NCBI GenBank assembly: GCA_014529385.2 | Contig: CM043962.1 | Location: 47,363,098 to 47,427,097, forward strand | Reading direction: 5' to 3' | Source of the DNA: Adiantum capillus-veneris | Lineage: Eukaryota > Streptophyta > Polypodiopsida > Polypodiales > Pteridaceae | Length of the DNA stretch: 64,000 nt | Shown: piece by piece, positions 44,573 through 55,718 of the stretch | Layout: the number at the start of each line of letters is the position of its first letter | Numbering within the stretch: the stretch's first letter is position 1 | Notes under the pieces: generated by a model | Told to the model about the DNA's origin: nothing | Database searches by the model: none | What the model saw: the letters and a program-made list of their open reading frames with translations, nothing else | Made by a program: the position numbers and the translations under genes

Positions 44573-45171
44573 GTGCTCTACGTCGCAGTGCGCGGCAGCA
44601 GTAGAGTACTTGACCACACGATCTGGGTATGTGTTGTGTGTGTGTGTGTGTGTATGCATTGTGTGGTAGCGTGCCTTTTTTCGTAGTGCACGACAGTAAT
44701 AAGGTACCTTACCACACAATGGGAGTGTGTGTGTAAGTTGTTCTACGGAACAATGCTTATCAGGGGGGCATCACCTCGGTGACGCGGGGAAGATGGTGTC
44801 CTTGTGGTAAGTATTGGCTTACTGTCTGGGTACTACGTCGGTAATGCGGCAAATCAAATATCCTTATGGTAAGTCAATTTTCCTTCCCCTTTTCCAAAAA
44901 ACATATGGGCATCCGTCGGTAACGCGACTATATGATGTTCGTATGTAGGCCATTGTTTTTCCTTAGATTCAGGCGGCACTCGATCGGTAACGCAGCTTAT
45001 AAAGTGTCGTTTGTTAGAAGCATGTGTTTTTGCATAAATGTGGCGTTCATGTCGTTAACCCAGCCGTACGAACGTCATATACTTTGTATGTGCATGTACA
45101 ATTAATTTTTTAAGTATTAAGTATATGGAATACTTGGTCGGTAATGCGGCTGTGAAGAGTATTTCATATAC
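44573..45171 (+). ncRNA. Array of covarying stem-loops with conserved loop
   Basis: Successive hairpins (5' arm / 3' arm): 44573-44581/44601-44609; 44657-44677/44701-44721; 44738-44743/44748-44753 (short, loop lost); 44756-44772/44792-44811; 44818-44832/44859-44873; 44901-44913/44934-44946; 44970-44980/45003-45013; 45038-45048/45070-45080; 45121-45134/45158-45171. Stem sequences differ completely (for example ACATATGGGCATC with GATGTTCGTATGT; ATGTGGCGTTC with GAACGTCATAT; GTATATGGAATACT with AGTATTTCATATAC) yet pair, with many G.U pairs on the plus strand. The last six loops share GTCGGTAAYGCGRC; the first two have related loops (GTCGCAGTGCGCGGC). No known RNA family recognised. Confidence 0.7.
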
Positions 45172-45247
45172 AAAATGTATGAATTGTTTGATTTTGTTGC
45201 TTTTAACTGTCCATTTGAAATTATATACTAGCTAATCATATTCAAAA

Positions 45248-45443
45248 GAATACTTTATTCATCAATCATCGTTATTTTAAATGTTCCATTTATATAGAAT
45301 ACTTTATTCATCAATCATCACTATTTTAAATGTTCCATTTATATAGAATACTTTATTCATCAATCATCGCTATTTTAAATGTTTTATTTATATAGAATAC
45401 TTTATTTATCAATCATGGCTATTTTAAATATCCCATTTATATA
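45248..45443. repeat. Four tandem 49-bp repeats
   Basis: Units start at 45248, 45297, 45346 and 45395 (GAATACTTTATTCATCAATC and on), nearly identical. Downstream to about 45720, two to three looser copies of a ~110-bp AT-rich unit occur (ending CATTTACATAAATTCT). Confidence 0.93.
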
Positions 45444-46082
45444 AATTGCATGTAAAAAAATATTTGCACACAAATTGCATGTTTAATATTTGTTTTTAAT
45501 CTTTTTAAAGGACTCTCAAGCATTATTCGCTATTTTTAATGCTTCATTTACATAAATTCTCTGTAAAAAATTTAAATGCACACAATTTGCATGTTAAATA
45601 TTCTTTTGTATCTTTTTAAAGAGCATCAATTATCATCGCTTTTTGATTGCTACATTTACATAAATTCTATGTAAAAAAGTGTGTGAACACAATTTGCTAG
45701 TCCAATTTGTATACTTCCAATGTTTTAAATGTTTTTGAAGATTTTAACTGCGTGTGTGCTTTGTTTGAATTAGTATGCGTGCACGGAGAAAAATATAAGT
45801 TAAAAATTCAATATATGCTGAAATGTTAAAGATCGTTAACGTGTATTGTTTGATCTGAATTAAGTTCTTATAAACCACTTGTTTGAACTGCTTTTTACAC
45901 GTGTAAAAGATTGCAATTTTAAGTGAACATTATATTCAATTTTTATCAATATTTCCTTACACATTTGTTAAAGTCTTCAAGTGGTGGTTAAGAGTTTACC
46001 TGAGATAGTGTGAGAGTGGTAGTGTCATTCGCAACCATGAATTTGTATTTGATATGCTGTTTTTGTATTGTCCAGTGTAAAT
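45444..46082. other. AT-rich spacer inside the hAT
   Basis: No gene; diverged 110-bp repeats to about 45720, then probable upstream region of the kinase-like gene. Confidence 0.5.
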
Positions 46083-47603
46083 ATGACGCCAGATAAAAAG
46101 AAATGTATTATGCGTGTCATTCGTAAAGAATGTATTTTGGCAATCTCATCATGTGCAGTTGATCGCATACAGTAGATTAGTGAAAGGGATGTCTACATCA
46201 AAGACATCACTAGTGCTATATGGGAGAACACAGAGTGTAGGTTGCGACTTGAAGGCCAATACGAGTTGTTGAGTCCAGCTGGGATACGAGAATTTGAACC
46301 CCACCACAAGGTTAGGATAGTGTTGGGCAATATGAAAGTATGTTGCAGAGACTTAAAGGAAGATATCCCACCTGCTTGCGACATGTCAAAATTGGAGCTC
46401 TGGGATAAATTGTGGGAAGAACAAAAGGTAAAGATGAAGCGTGTGAAAGCGCAAGACCAAGCAGCCTTACCCAAGAGATTGAAGGTGGCCCAAGATGCGC
46501 AAGAAGCTTTGGGAGGTCGATCCGATCCCAACGGCACCGACACAATCATGCGCACTGCTTTGAATGCAAAGTGCGCTCATCTTGTTGGCATTCCTCACGA
46601 AGCCTCGGTAGAAGGTATTAGGATTGGAGCAGGATCCTTTCGGTGTGTGCACATTGTACACTATCAAAGGCATCTCATTTTTTCCAGACCACATTACATA
46701 TGTGGGAAAATGTTACAAGGGAGGGAGTGAGGCGAAATTTGACAGCTTTCGGACAGAGCAAGGAATGCAAACGCTTCACCCCTCCATTGTAAGGTGCATT
46801 GGGTTTACTATAGAAGCTCCTTGGATCACGATATTCCCATACTCAATGGGGGTACTGTGGGCGACATGATGTGCCGCTTAACGTTCGCTCACGGATTGTT
46901 CAGACGACACATGCAAAGGCTACAACACGGCTAGAGGTCATTGCCTGTAGCAAACAAACCTATCAGCGAGATAGACATAGTGCAGATCAAAGCAGTGGTC
47001 GAGCAGATGCTGGAAATTTGTCATGCCTTAATTGACGGCATTGCGGCTGCCCACTCGGTTGGTATAGTGCACAGTGACCTGCACCCGTTCAACATAAGGT
47101 TGGACTTTACTCGTGTCAATAAACCCCGTGTCAGTATCATTGATTGGGGTATGATGCTGAGAACACTTGCTAGGCGCGTAGAAAATAATTATTTGTCTCT
47201 AAGCGCACAGCCGGACGAAGCAGTTTTGAATGCACGGAGGGCAGGGAAGGTCGAGATGGCTAAGCGACCGTGGATTGCTCCCGAACTATACGATCCACGG
47301 TGCGCATATGCATACACAAAAGCGAGCAACATTTATGCATTGGGCTACCTGTTCAACATGCTGACAGTTTTTTGGAGTGCAGCCAACAAATTTTATTTTC
47401 CAGAAGAAGTTTTTCACCACCCGGACGAAGATGTTATGAGGGCTATTCGAATAAAAGTAGATTGTTGGATGAAGTTAAAAGAGCGGGACCAAAGAAGAAA
47501 TGCTTCTGACGTGTTGATATTTTTCAAAGAAGATTTAAAGACAGACCCTAACCCTGTGAAACATCCACTTGTTGAACTTGCACCATCATTTTATCCGATT
47601 TAA
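46083..47603 (+). pseudogene. Protein-kinase-like cargo gene
   Basis: From ATG 46083, an N-terminal region of about 170 codons without known domain (REFEPHHKVRIVLGNMKVCC) leads into a kinase domain. The glycine loop is IGAGSF/FGVCTLYTIKG near 46630, the ATP-binding Lys probably lies in YVGKCYKG, then LHPSIVRCIGFT. The catalytic loop is HSDLHPFN (HRD replaced by HSD, Asp and Asn kept, 47070-47093), IIDWGM in place of DFG (47142), RPWIAPELYD as the APE motif (about 47277), and NIYALGYLF (subdomain IX). It is interrupted by TAG at 46173, frameshifts near 46640 and 46848, and TAG at 46932; introns could explain some. Fold and catalytic Asp/Asn suggest a former Ser/Thr kinase; class not assigned. 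Confidence 0.82.
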
Positions 47604-47881
47604 ACATTTCTATGATATACATGTCTTGTCAAGTTTATTCTTTTTTTTATTGAAGTGTATTATCTGGTTTGAAGTGGTTCACCTAATTGAGTCAATTATC
47701 TTTAATCATTTCAAATTTGTCATTTAACTGTCAGTATTTCAAATTTTCCTTGTGGTTCAATTAGTCGTATTTGTTGTGGTTTGATTTAGTGGATTCCGCG
47801 TAGTGTCCCAATGAGTGAGAATATATATTTTCCAATGATATTGAATATTTGTCACTCTATTGACTGCAGCTCTAAGAGAAA
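47604..47881. other. Spacer between cargo genes
   Basis: AT-rich, no gene. TGACTGCAG just before the next ATG resembles an intron 3' end, so the two frames could belong to one transcript. Confidence 0.4.
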
Positions 47882-48892
47882 ATGGCTGATCAAGAACAAG
47901 ATATTGGCACCCAATCATTGCATGATGATCAACAACGAGCGATTGTTAATGCATTTCAGCGCATGAAGTCTCTGACACACGGCATGTCGGCACAACAAGC
48001 GACGCGTACTGCTTGCCAACTCTCAAAGTGGGCAAATCCAAACCATATGTAGTGGAAAGAGATCACTAAAGAAGTGACAAAGGACATGATCAAGACAATA
48101 TGGCCATGTGAGGACGCAGAGATCAAGAAAGGAAGGTGGAAGGTTTCGAAGTGCAACCATGATGGTATCAAAGATAACGCTGAGAGGATTTATTTGGAGG
48201 TTTATGGCCATTCGTTGCACAATGTAGATTGTGTGCTATACTTTGTTCAAAAACAACCAGTAGACTTCTCGTCAAAGGAGACAACTGTTTCCACTCATGA
48301 TTTAAGGGAGAGTTGTGTCACTTTCACCCGAGATGAGCTGGCATTGATATTGGAAGGTGCCGACCTACAGTTAAAGAGAGAGAATGATATTTACACCACA
48401 CAGTTGGCAGAGAAAGATGCTGAAATAACACGTCTTTTTATAGCCACCCAGACACCGCAACCCTCACAAGTCCGGATGGAGAAAAGCATTCACTGCTTAA
48501 GTCAGGACGTTCAAAACCTGACACAGCGAGTGAATCCAACATTTGTACAAGGGACACACATCAACCACCTTGTCTTGCATCCGGAGTTGGTTCCCTCGTC
48601 TACTTCAGATTCATCCTCATCTTCCCAATTTCCAGTTTGCTACAAGAATTTTGATGGATGGAGTGGGTACTATACATTTACATGTGGTCACAATTATCAT
48701 TTATTTTGTCTTATTCGTTTGATGCAAAACAGTAGTCGATGCGCAATCTGTCCACAAGATATTTCACAAGGAATATATATTATGTTTGGCATGGCAAAGG
48801 AATATAAATTCAGGCAAGCACGCCCAGATACCCCTAGCACAATTAGAAATCTGTTTGATGAGCAAGATGCTGCTTCAGGGCAACACAATTGA
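47882..48892 (+). pseudogene. RING-H2-like cargo gene, one internal TAG
   Basis: ATG 47882 (MADQEQDIGTQSLHDDQQRA). A single TAG at 48050 (PNHM-stop-WKEIT, where CAG fits) is the only break in 336 codons. An N-terminal helical domain (ITKEVTKDMIKTIWPCEDAE, KGRWKVSKCNHDGIKDNAER) is unknown; a coiled coil follows (LALILEGADLQLKRENDIYT, QLAEKDAEITRLF). The C-terminal RING-H2 reads FPVC-(11)-YTFTCGHNYHLFC-(10)-RCAIC. The first Cys of the zinc site is Phe; the other seven ligands (C, C, H, H, C, C, C) are present. Known RING-H2 proteins are E3 ubiquitin ligases; losing one ligand probably weakens it. Confidence 0.78.
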
Positions 48893-49024
48893 GATTGACA
48901 AACTATGTAATATCGTGACAAACTATGTATTATCGAGAATATGAAGCATTGAAATTACTCAAAACACATTTGAATACAAGGTCTTTTACAATGGTTTTTG
49001 ACATTTACTCATTCTACTCTCAAG

Positions 49025-51201
49025 CTATATTGAATCAGTTGAGTTGTTATCTGGTTCTAAGTCTGAGTGTTGTGGTTCTCCTTGTAATTCAACCTCCACA
49101 TCTATCATCAAATTCTCTTCTATTTCGTCTACAATGCATTGAGATACACCATCATTGAAATCTTCTTCATCTTCATTTTGACAATCATACAACCAGGTTG
49201 GCATTTCCTCCTCGTAGCCAGCACTTTCGATGTGATTCAGTATCTTTTCGTTGCAATACATGTAATAGTCTGTTGCGAATAGTGTTGTGAACGTACTTGT
49301 ACATACTCCAGTTTCTCTTTGAACTTCAATTTGCTTCACATTGTGCGAGTACTTTCATTGCAAGAGGACGTAAGGTAGAGTAATGCTCTCCACCATTCAT
49401 CATCCACCACTTCCATGTAGGTTGCTCTTTTGCCATTACCTGTAAAATCATTTGTAAAAGGACCTTCTTCTAATCTAAATGCACTTATTTCTTTGATGCA
49501 ATGAATTCGGTCCTAAACGTTGGAGTAGAACGTGTTGACCACGTGATAGAAATTTCCTACCACCTCTGTATTGGACATCAGATCTAAATTCCAATACTCT
49601 GGATCGAGCATGTAAGTCACGCTATGGAGTGGACTATGAGCGCTCTTCCATGTTGCATGAAAATACTTAGTCAAAATTTTCCGTTGTTTGCCAGAGAATG
49701 GTAATGGCCACTCCTCTACTACAGACTCTTTTAGCTATTCAGGATTTTCAAGACTTTGTTGGACTGATCACCATGTCATCCACACTTTGCCTAAGTTTGT
49801 CGCTCTTTGATCAAGATTGAGGATCGCGAACACAATGGGCATCATTACATGGTATGCATCCATTACACTCCTCCACCAAGAAACCTTGTTTACATTGCCA
49901 CGTAGACATGTAATTTTATCTTTCACTGTTACTTTCTACTCAAGCTGCTATTCATCAAAGGCCGCACAATTGAATGTGTCAATCACAGCACATTTATTAC
50001 GGAGAAGTGATTCCAAGATATAAAAGTGTATGCAGAACCGAGTTTCAACAGGGAGTTTCAGCATCACTAATATGCGCATCCTATACAAATCGAGCACTCT
50101 TTGTCTTTTCAAGATAAATTTCACAACCTGACGTGCTGTATCAATTATTTTGGCGAACCATGTGGTTTATTTGCTAGTGTACCAATCTTTCATCACCAAG
50201 TTCAAGCTGTGCGTATTACAACCATTGGCAAAAATGTGTGGAAAGCACTTCTTTATTAATTTACTGGCGTTTTTACAATTCTTTGCGTTGTCCATCACAA
50301 CTTGAACGACATGTTCAGCACCAATTTCTTTAATTACATTAATCAAGACCTCAGAAATGTATTTGCCACTTTTAATTGCACCAGAACTATCAATCGCCTT
50401 TATAAATGTTTCTTCCCTTGGACAAACCAGCATTACATTGATCAACAGTCTCCTCTGAACATTTGACCAGCCATCACTCACAATCGTACATCCTGAAAGC
50501 GAAATATTCCCAAGTATTATTTTGCCAACATGCTCTTTGACTTCAATGTAACATTTGTCCAAGAAAACATTTCTTATCGTGTGATAAGAAGGAGCTGAAA
50601 ATCGTGAACCAAACTCACCGATTTTCTTCCAAGTAGCCTTCCAATGATTGCTGTCTACCATGACCAAAGCACTTCTAGTAAAGAATATTGCTTTGGCGAG
50701 TGCTGTTTGTGCTTCTTCTAGAGATTGCACTCGAAAGCTTTGATGTAATGATTTTTGACGCATTTGACAAATTCCACCGTCATTGTGACGTTTAAAAAGA
50801 ACACTACCTGGAATTTCCTCTCCTTGCGCAGGTTGTTCTCCAAGGTTAGTTGGCGTCACTACAAGATTTGCGGAGTTAATATTTGGCTTTGGGAACTCTT
50901 GATTCGAAGGCACAAAGCTATATATCTATCGTCTCTTGCCACCCTTTTTTGTGAGCTCTTCTCTCAAACGCTTTGCAACTGCAGGTGCCTGAGAATGTTC
51001 ACATTTTCTACAATTGTTTTTAGCGCTACCCAGAAAACGATCCCTAATACGTGGTGCACCGCTAGATTTTGTTGTGTGATAAAATTTACATTGCCACTCC
51101 ATATATCGGCCGCATATGTTGTGACCATAATCCCACTCTTTGCCAGGAGTTTTTTTATTCTTTGGCTTCTTCGTACCACTTGTGCCCACATTTTGCTCCA
51201 T
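49025..51201 (-). pseudogene. hAT transposase (BED finger, DUF659, hAT dimerisation)
   Basis: Start 51201 (MEQNVGTSGTKKPKNKK). A BED-like finger is WDYGHNICGRYMEWQCKFYH (second Cys is Tyr), then RIRDRFLGSAKNNCRKC. DUF659 catalytic domain: SYHTIRNVFLDKCYIEVKEH, GCTIVSDGWSNVQRRLLINV (first Asp), EIGAEHVVQVVMDNAKNCKN (second Asp), FANGCNTHSLNLVMKDW. The C-terminal dimerisation region is WWMMNGGEHYSTLRPLAMKV followed by SSKRNWSMYKYVHNTIRNRL, then an acidic tail. Stops: TAG near 50923, TAA near 50165, then several TAG and one TGA down to about 49520; frameshifts near 49410 and 49290. The element can no longer move itself. Confidence 0.93.
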
Positions 51202-52139
51202 TGCTTTTAAATTAAAACTGAAGAGAAAAGAACAAGATGTTCAGTTCTGAAAACAATTTTTTTATTTTCAATATATATTATAATTTAAAAACCATTCAAT
51301 ATGAAAGTAACCATGATGCACAATATGAGATTTTCAATGCACGCTAGTCAATCCACATATCGATCATTTAAAACCATACACATTGACATGTAGTCTATAC
51401 ATGGCATAATAACCATAACAATGCTATGAATCTCTCTATAAAATTATTATTATAATGATTATTTATATGTCAACTTTGATTTGCAAACAATAAGACACAT
51501 CTAATTTCATTTGCTACAAAAAAACAAACGAAAGCAATAAAATATATGATTGGTCATTTCATGCACTAATAATCTATCGTAATACATAATGCACTCTCTG
51601 TATAAACCAATGCATGAACTAACGCAAATAAATCTTCAATATAATCACCCAATTGGGGACTACTTGTACCCAGTGAAGGATTGTAGCCCACCCATGCAAC
51701 CAATTCAATATATAAAAGTTATTTTAACCCAATCAAGGATTATAGCTCTTATATTGTAAATCAACTCAAATGCAAGACTTCAAGGATCTTTATATGTCCG
51801 GTACACTAGTAGAGGACATCCGATCCTTGACTATCGACTCGTCATTTACATATGCTCATCTTCTAAAACCAATTACAGCCCTCATTTGGACCAATGGCTT
51901 CTTCGCCAATTAGTATGATTCCCCAAGTTTTCAATTGTTTTGGTTTTATACCTTTATGTCGGTAAACGAATTAAAATTTTTTAGAAGTGGTTACCGAATT
52001 AAGAATCACGTTCGGCCCAAAAAAAGGACCTATGCCTCTGTAACCTTAGGTCAATTCACAAGGAGACGACAATACCCGGCACTCGGATACACTCCCCAAA
52101 GATTTGCCTAGCTAAAAGACCAGGGTTAGAACACTGTTT
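51202..52139. other. hAT right-arm noncoding region
   Basis: AT-rich; would contain the transposase promoter. No gene found. Confidence 0.55.
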
Positions 52140-52260
52140 ACTATATATAATTACGCCCGTCGGGTTTTTTCATTTTTCCGACGGGCCCGCCGGGAAAATG
52201 AAAAAACCCGGCGGGCCCCGCAGGGAAAATGAAATAACCCGTCGGGCTAACCGGCTCTAT
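52140..52260. repeat. hAT right subterminal GC-rich palindromes
   Basis: CCCGTCGGG, CCGACGGGCCCGCCGGG, CCCGGCGGGCCCCGC and CCCGTCGGG, separated by AAAATGAAA-type spacers; mirror image of 44265-44400. The blocks pair with each other as inverted repeats. Confidence 0.85.
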
Positions 52261-52373
52261 AGGTTTTTGCAGGTCAAAATCAAAGTCACGTTAATAATTA
52301 ACGTGATCACGTGATTTTTTAATGTAAATACTGTAGTTATTTATGTAATCACCCGATCGTGATTACGTTAATG

Positions 52374-52382
52374 AAATCCCTG
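52374..52382 (-). repeat. hAT right terminal inverted repeat
   Basis: AAATCCCTG, followed by TSD GCGGGACG at 52383-52390. Confidence 0.93.
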
Positions 52383-52400
52383 GCGGGACGGGGTTTTTTT

Positions 52401-52414
52401 CGGCAACGGCGCCA
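52401..52414 (-). other. gypsy2 primer-binding site
   Basis: Minus-strand TGGCGCCGTTGCCG, a typical plant Ty3 site, lies one base from the LTR end GGCTAACA. Confidence 0.88.
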
Positions 52415-52415
52415 A

Positions 52416-53300
52416 TGTTAGCCGGTCGCCGCGAACGGACGTCTGCAGTATAGATCTTTTGTACTAACATAATGTCAATATGCAAGGAAGCGACTCGGGA
52501 AGGGGCACATAGAATTAATGATAGTGTCAATCCCATCAAAGTGAACTCAGGGGGCTACTCGTTCTACGACAAAAGAAAATCTACCACTTCCTAGTCAGAC
52601 AATCAGTATGCGTCCAATCTCACCACTCTAGGTCATCACGCCTTTTAGGCATCCCAACGAATCCGGAATGCAACGAACTTAAGGAGAGGTATCACAACAC
52701 TTAAGGTCTCAATCCGACCAAGTTCTGTCACCATCTGGGAAGGTACATAAATCACAATCCATCACAAAAAATGTGCAAAAAATTGAAACAGAAGTACTCG
52801 AAAAGCTCCTCCTTAAGCATAAAAACACTTATCCATGGTCAAAACATAAAAAAACAACCATTTTAACCTCCAAATCAATGCATTTAGCTCACAAACAATG
52901 CGTCGCAAACCACAACAAAATTGAAAATGATCACACTTAGATTGTAGAGCAGGAGACAAGGAACGCAATGTGCTATTCTAAAACGAATTCTGATTACCAA
53001 TTCAGGAGAAAGGAAGATTACAATTTGTAATAGTGAAAGGCCTCCACAGTGCACGTTTTTGATTCTTCAAGCTAATGATAATTCTCCTCTCAAAACTAAG
53101 GGTTTTGACTTTAAAAGTTAAGGGGGATTTCCCACGGCCATCCGGCCTCTTACAAGGGTGTAGACTTAGAGAATTAGAGAGGGTATTGTCTAATTACATC
53201 ACGGTTACAACTCATCCTAAGCTGAAATACATGGCTTTCTTTGAAAAATAGAGTGTTTAAGGGTTTGGTGTGCATACGCCTATATATGCCTGTATCCACC
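52416..53300 (-). repeat. gypsy2 5' LTR (far end approximate)
   Basis: Plus-strand start TGTTAGCCGGTCGCC at 52416. A minus-strand TATA-like CATATATAGG lies at 53280-53290. A weak copy of the palindromic box (GGTACATAAATCACAATCC) sits at 52742. No second LTR was found for comparison, so the outer end is uncertain. Confidence 0.6.
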
Positions 53301-53510
53301 AAACAATTGTTCATACACAAAGTTTCTTTTTATGATTTCCATCACAAGTTTGTTAAGACAACCCTTCAACCATTAACAAATCGGCACCAAGAAAATATTT
53401 CCTAGAAGAAAAACAACACATGACTCTTCTTCATTTACATATCCAAACCCCAAGAGTTCACTCCTCTTGGTGAGAGTTTATTGCTCCTGGTGTCTTTAGT
53501 TGCCCATACA

Positions 53511-53979
53511 ACTAAATTGTCCTGCAACCTGGATACAAACCCGGGGTGACTAACTTGTAACGTAGGCACCAACAAGCGAGTATTATCTTGCATTCTGGGC
53601 ACTAGCCCCCAAGATGTGTGCAACCATATGCATCGTTTTAGCGTTCACTCTGCTGAGCTCTCCTCCCTGGATATCAAAGGGAGTTTTGTCTATATAAGTA
53701 TAGGATTTTTGAATGAAGATTCGAGAGTTCTTCTACTAGATTCGAGAGTACTAAATTGTCTTGCAACCTGGATACAAACCCGAAGTGACTAACTTGTAAC
53801 CTAGGCACCAACAAGCGAGTATTATCTTGCATTCTGGGCACTAGCCCGCAAGATGTGTGCAACCATATGCACCGGTTTAGCGTTCACTCTGCTGAGCTCT
53901 CCTCCCTGGATATCAAAGGGAGTTTTGTCTATATAAGTATAGAATTTTTGAATGAAGATTCGAGAGTTCTTCTACTAGG
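53511..53979. repeat. Two tandem 239-bp repeats
   Basis: ACTAAATTGTCYTGCAACC starts at 53511 and again at 53750; the copies differ at few positions. Each holds CTATATAAGTATAG on the plus strand. No coding pattern. Confidence 0.93.
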
Positions 53980-55400
53980 CAAACATTTTTTTCCTATGAG
54001 CAAACATACTACTTTCCAAACAATCTTTCCCTATTAATACAGCTTAAGAAAATTAACAAGCTCAATGGATGCGGTTTTGAATTGGGAATGACCCCTTATT
54101 TAGGTAGTTTTCCCCTTCCTATCTACTCATGATGCAAGGAACAAAAATAAACTTCCTACCTGTTCATGAGCAATAACGTCACTTTGTGGGGTAAGTGGCA
54201 CATCCTCATTCATTGGGACCTGTCCTTTTCCTTTACCACTGATTGGTTCCGGCTTCGTGATCGTGTGATCCACCATAGCGAGTTCTCTTAGCTGCCATTC
54301 CCACTACTAGATACTTAACTTAACTTGAGAAGTTGTAAGCTAAATTATAAGAATACAATGGAAGTAGGGTAAATGATTATAAGTATTTTAATTTCAAAAC
54401 ATATATGGCTACTCTACACATCAAATCAAAACATATGCTTGCTTGATCCTGCCATAATATTATGATACCATACATCATAACCAATGCACTAATCACATGA
54501 TTAATCACTTATATATACTTGCAAGAACAATCCATCATTTTAGTTGGACCATTTCTTGAATATGACTATCTAATACATGCAACATCTAGGTTACAATGGA
54601 GAAGAATTGTGCATGCAATCAACACAATTGATTATGTAATTGAGTAGTGAGACCTTCATTACTTTATAATGTAGAGAATTTAACATAAAGTAGGTATATT
54701 GATGGTTGATATCCACTTGAGGATATGTAAATAAGAGTATAGAATTTGATACTAGAGTAGCAATTGGAAAGGATTCCAATTGAATAATAATATGGTAATA
54801 ATTGGAAAGGATTCCAATTGAATAATAATATGGCAATAATTGGAAAGGATTCCAATTGAGAAAAGAGATTGGTAATAACTTGATAAATTAACACATTTAC
54901 ATTACCCAAATGTTCTTTGGAGTAATTGATATCTCAAAGCCTTGTTGAAGCTTTACCAACCAGTAGCCACAGCAACAAAGTCTCCCTATCTCCAATGTGT
55001 GTTCAAGTGTGTTTAAAATTGAGTGTGAATGCCCTTTTTATAGATTTTGGAGGTTTCTTGTTGCCCAATTCAGCCCCATACCTCCCTAGCTTGCCCCCTC
55101 TTGCTAAAACAATGAGTAGAGGTGTCGCCAGCTCCTACTTAGCCATTAGAGGCGTCCCTCTTTACCCTTTTGTGATACATCTCATGTAGTGCCCCCATGC
55201 TCATAGTCAATTTTTCTATAAGAGATGGGTCCATGGATATGGGTCATTTATGGGTATACATGGACATACATACACATGCACATACATGTCCATGCACATG
55301 CATACATATACATACCTTAGACTTAGGACTTAATCTATTGACATTAGGATGAGATTTAATTGTCTAAAGTGATCTTGGCTTATCAGAATTTATATCTGAA
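53980..55400. other. Gene-poor stretch; possible short exon
   Basis: On the minus strand, ATG at 54276 opens 39 codons (MVDHTITKPEPISGKGKGQ, EDVPLTPQSDVIAHEQ) ending at CAG/GTAGG (54160/54159), which could be a splice donor. I cannot tie it to a gene. A (CATA/CATG)n-like tract lies at 55250-55318. Otherwise nothing recognised. Confidence 0.3.
54762..54857. repeat. Three palindromic 38-bp tandem repeats
   Basis: AATTGGAAAGGATTCCAATT occurs at 54762-54781, 54800-54819 and 54838-54857, each a short inverted repeat (AATTGGAA...TTCCAATT), joined by GAATAATAATATGGYAAT. Confidence 0.93.
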
Positions 55401-55718
55401 ACTTGCTATTAAAAGAAGAGCTTGAGGCCTACAGACTAAGGTGTCAGATGTACACGTATGCTATATTTAGCAGTTTTGAGACAGACATCTATTTTAAGAT
55501 TGGGTCAATTTTGACGAGAGGGTCACATGTAGGTGGGTGTAAGCACCTCAAAACTATCTATTTTTGGACAAAAAGGACAAAAAAGTAAAATTAGCTTATC
55601 AGAGGTGGAAAAACTGCCAAAAATACTAACTTTTTGTATATGGCTAGAATGGTTTGATATGTATTCCTTACATGGGAATCCCCTCTCCAAGGGTGGCAGA
55701 GACCTTAGAGGTACTACC

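Noticed and set aside
44573..45171. CRISPR-like or integron-like array
   Set aside because: Eukaryotic transposon context; the conserved part is the loop and the variable parts pair with each other, unlike repeats and spacers.
46083..48892. Reassigned or edited TAG codons in the hAT cargo
   Set aside because: U-to-C editing of stops is known from organelles of some seed-free plants, not nuclear transposons, and frameshifts are also present; CHG decay is simpler.
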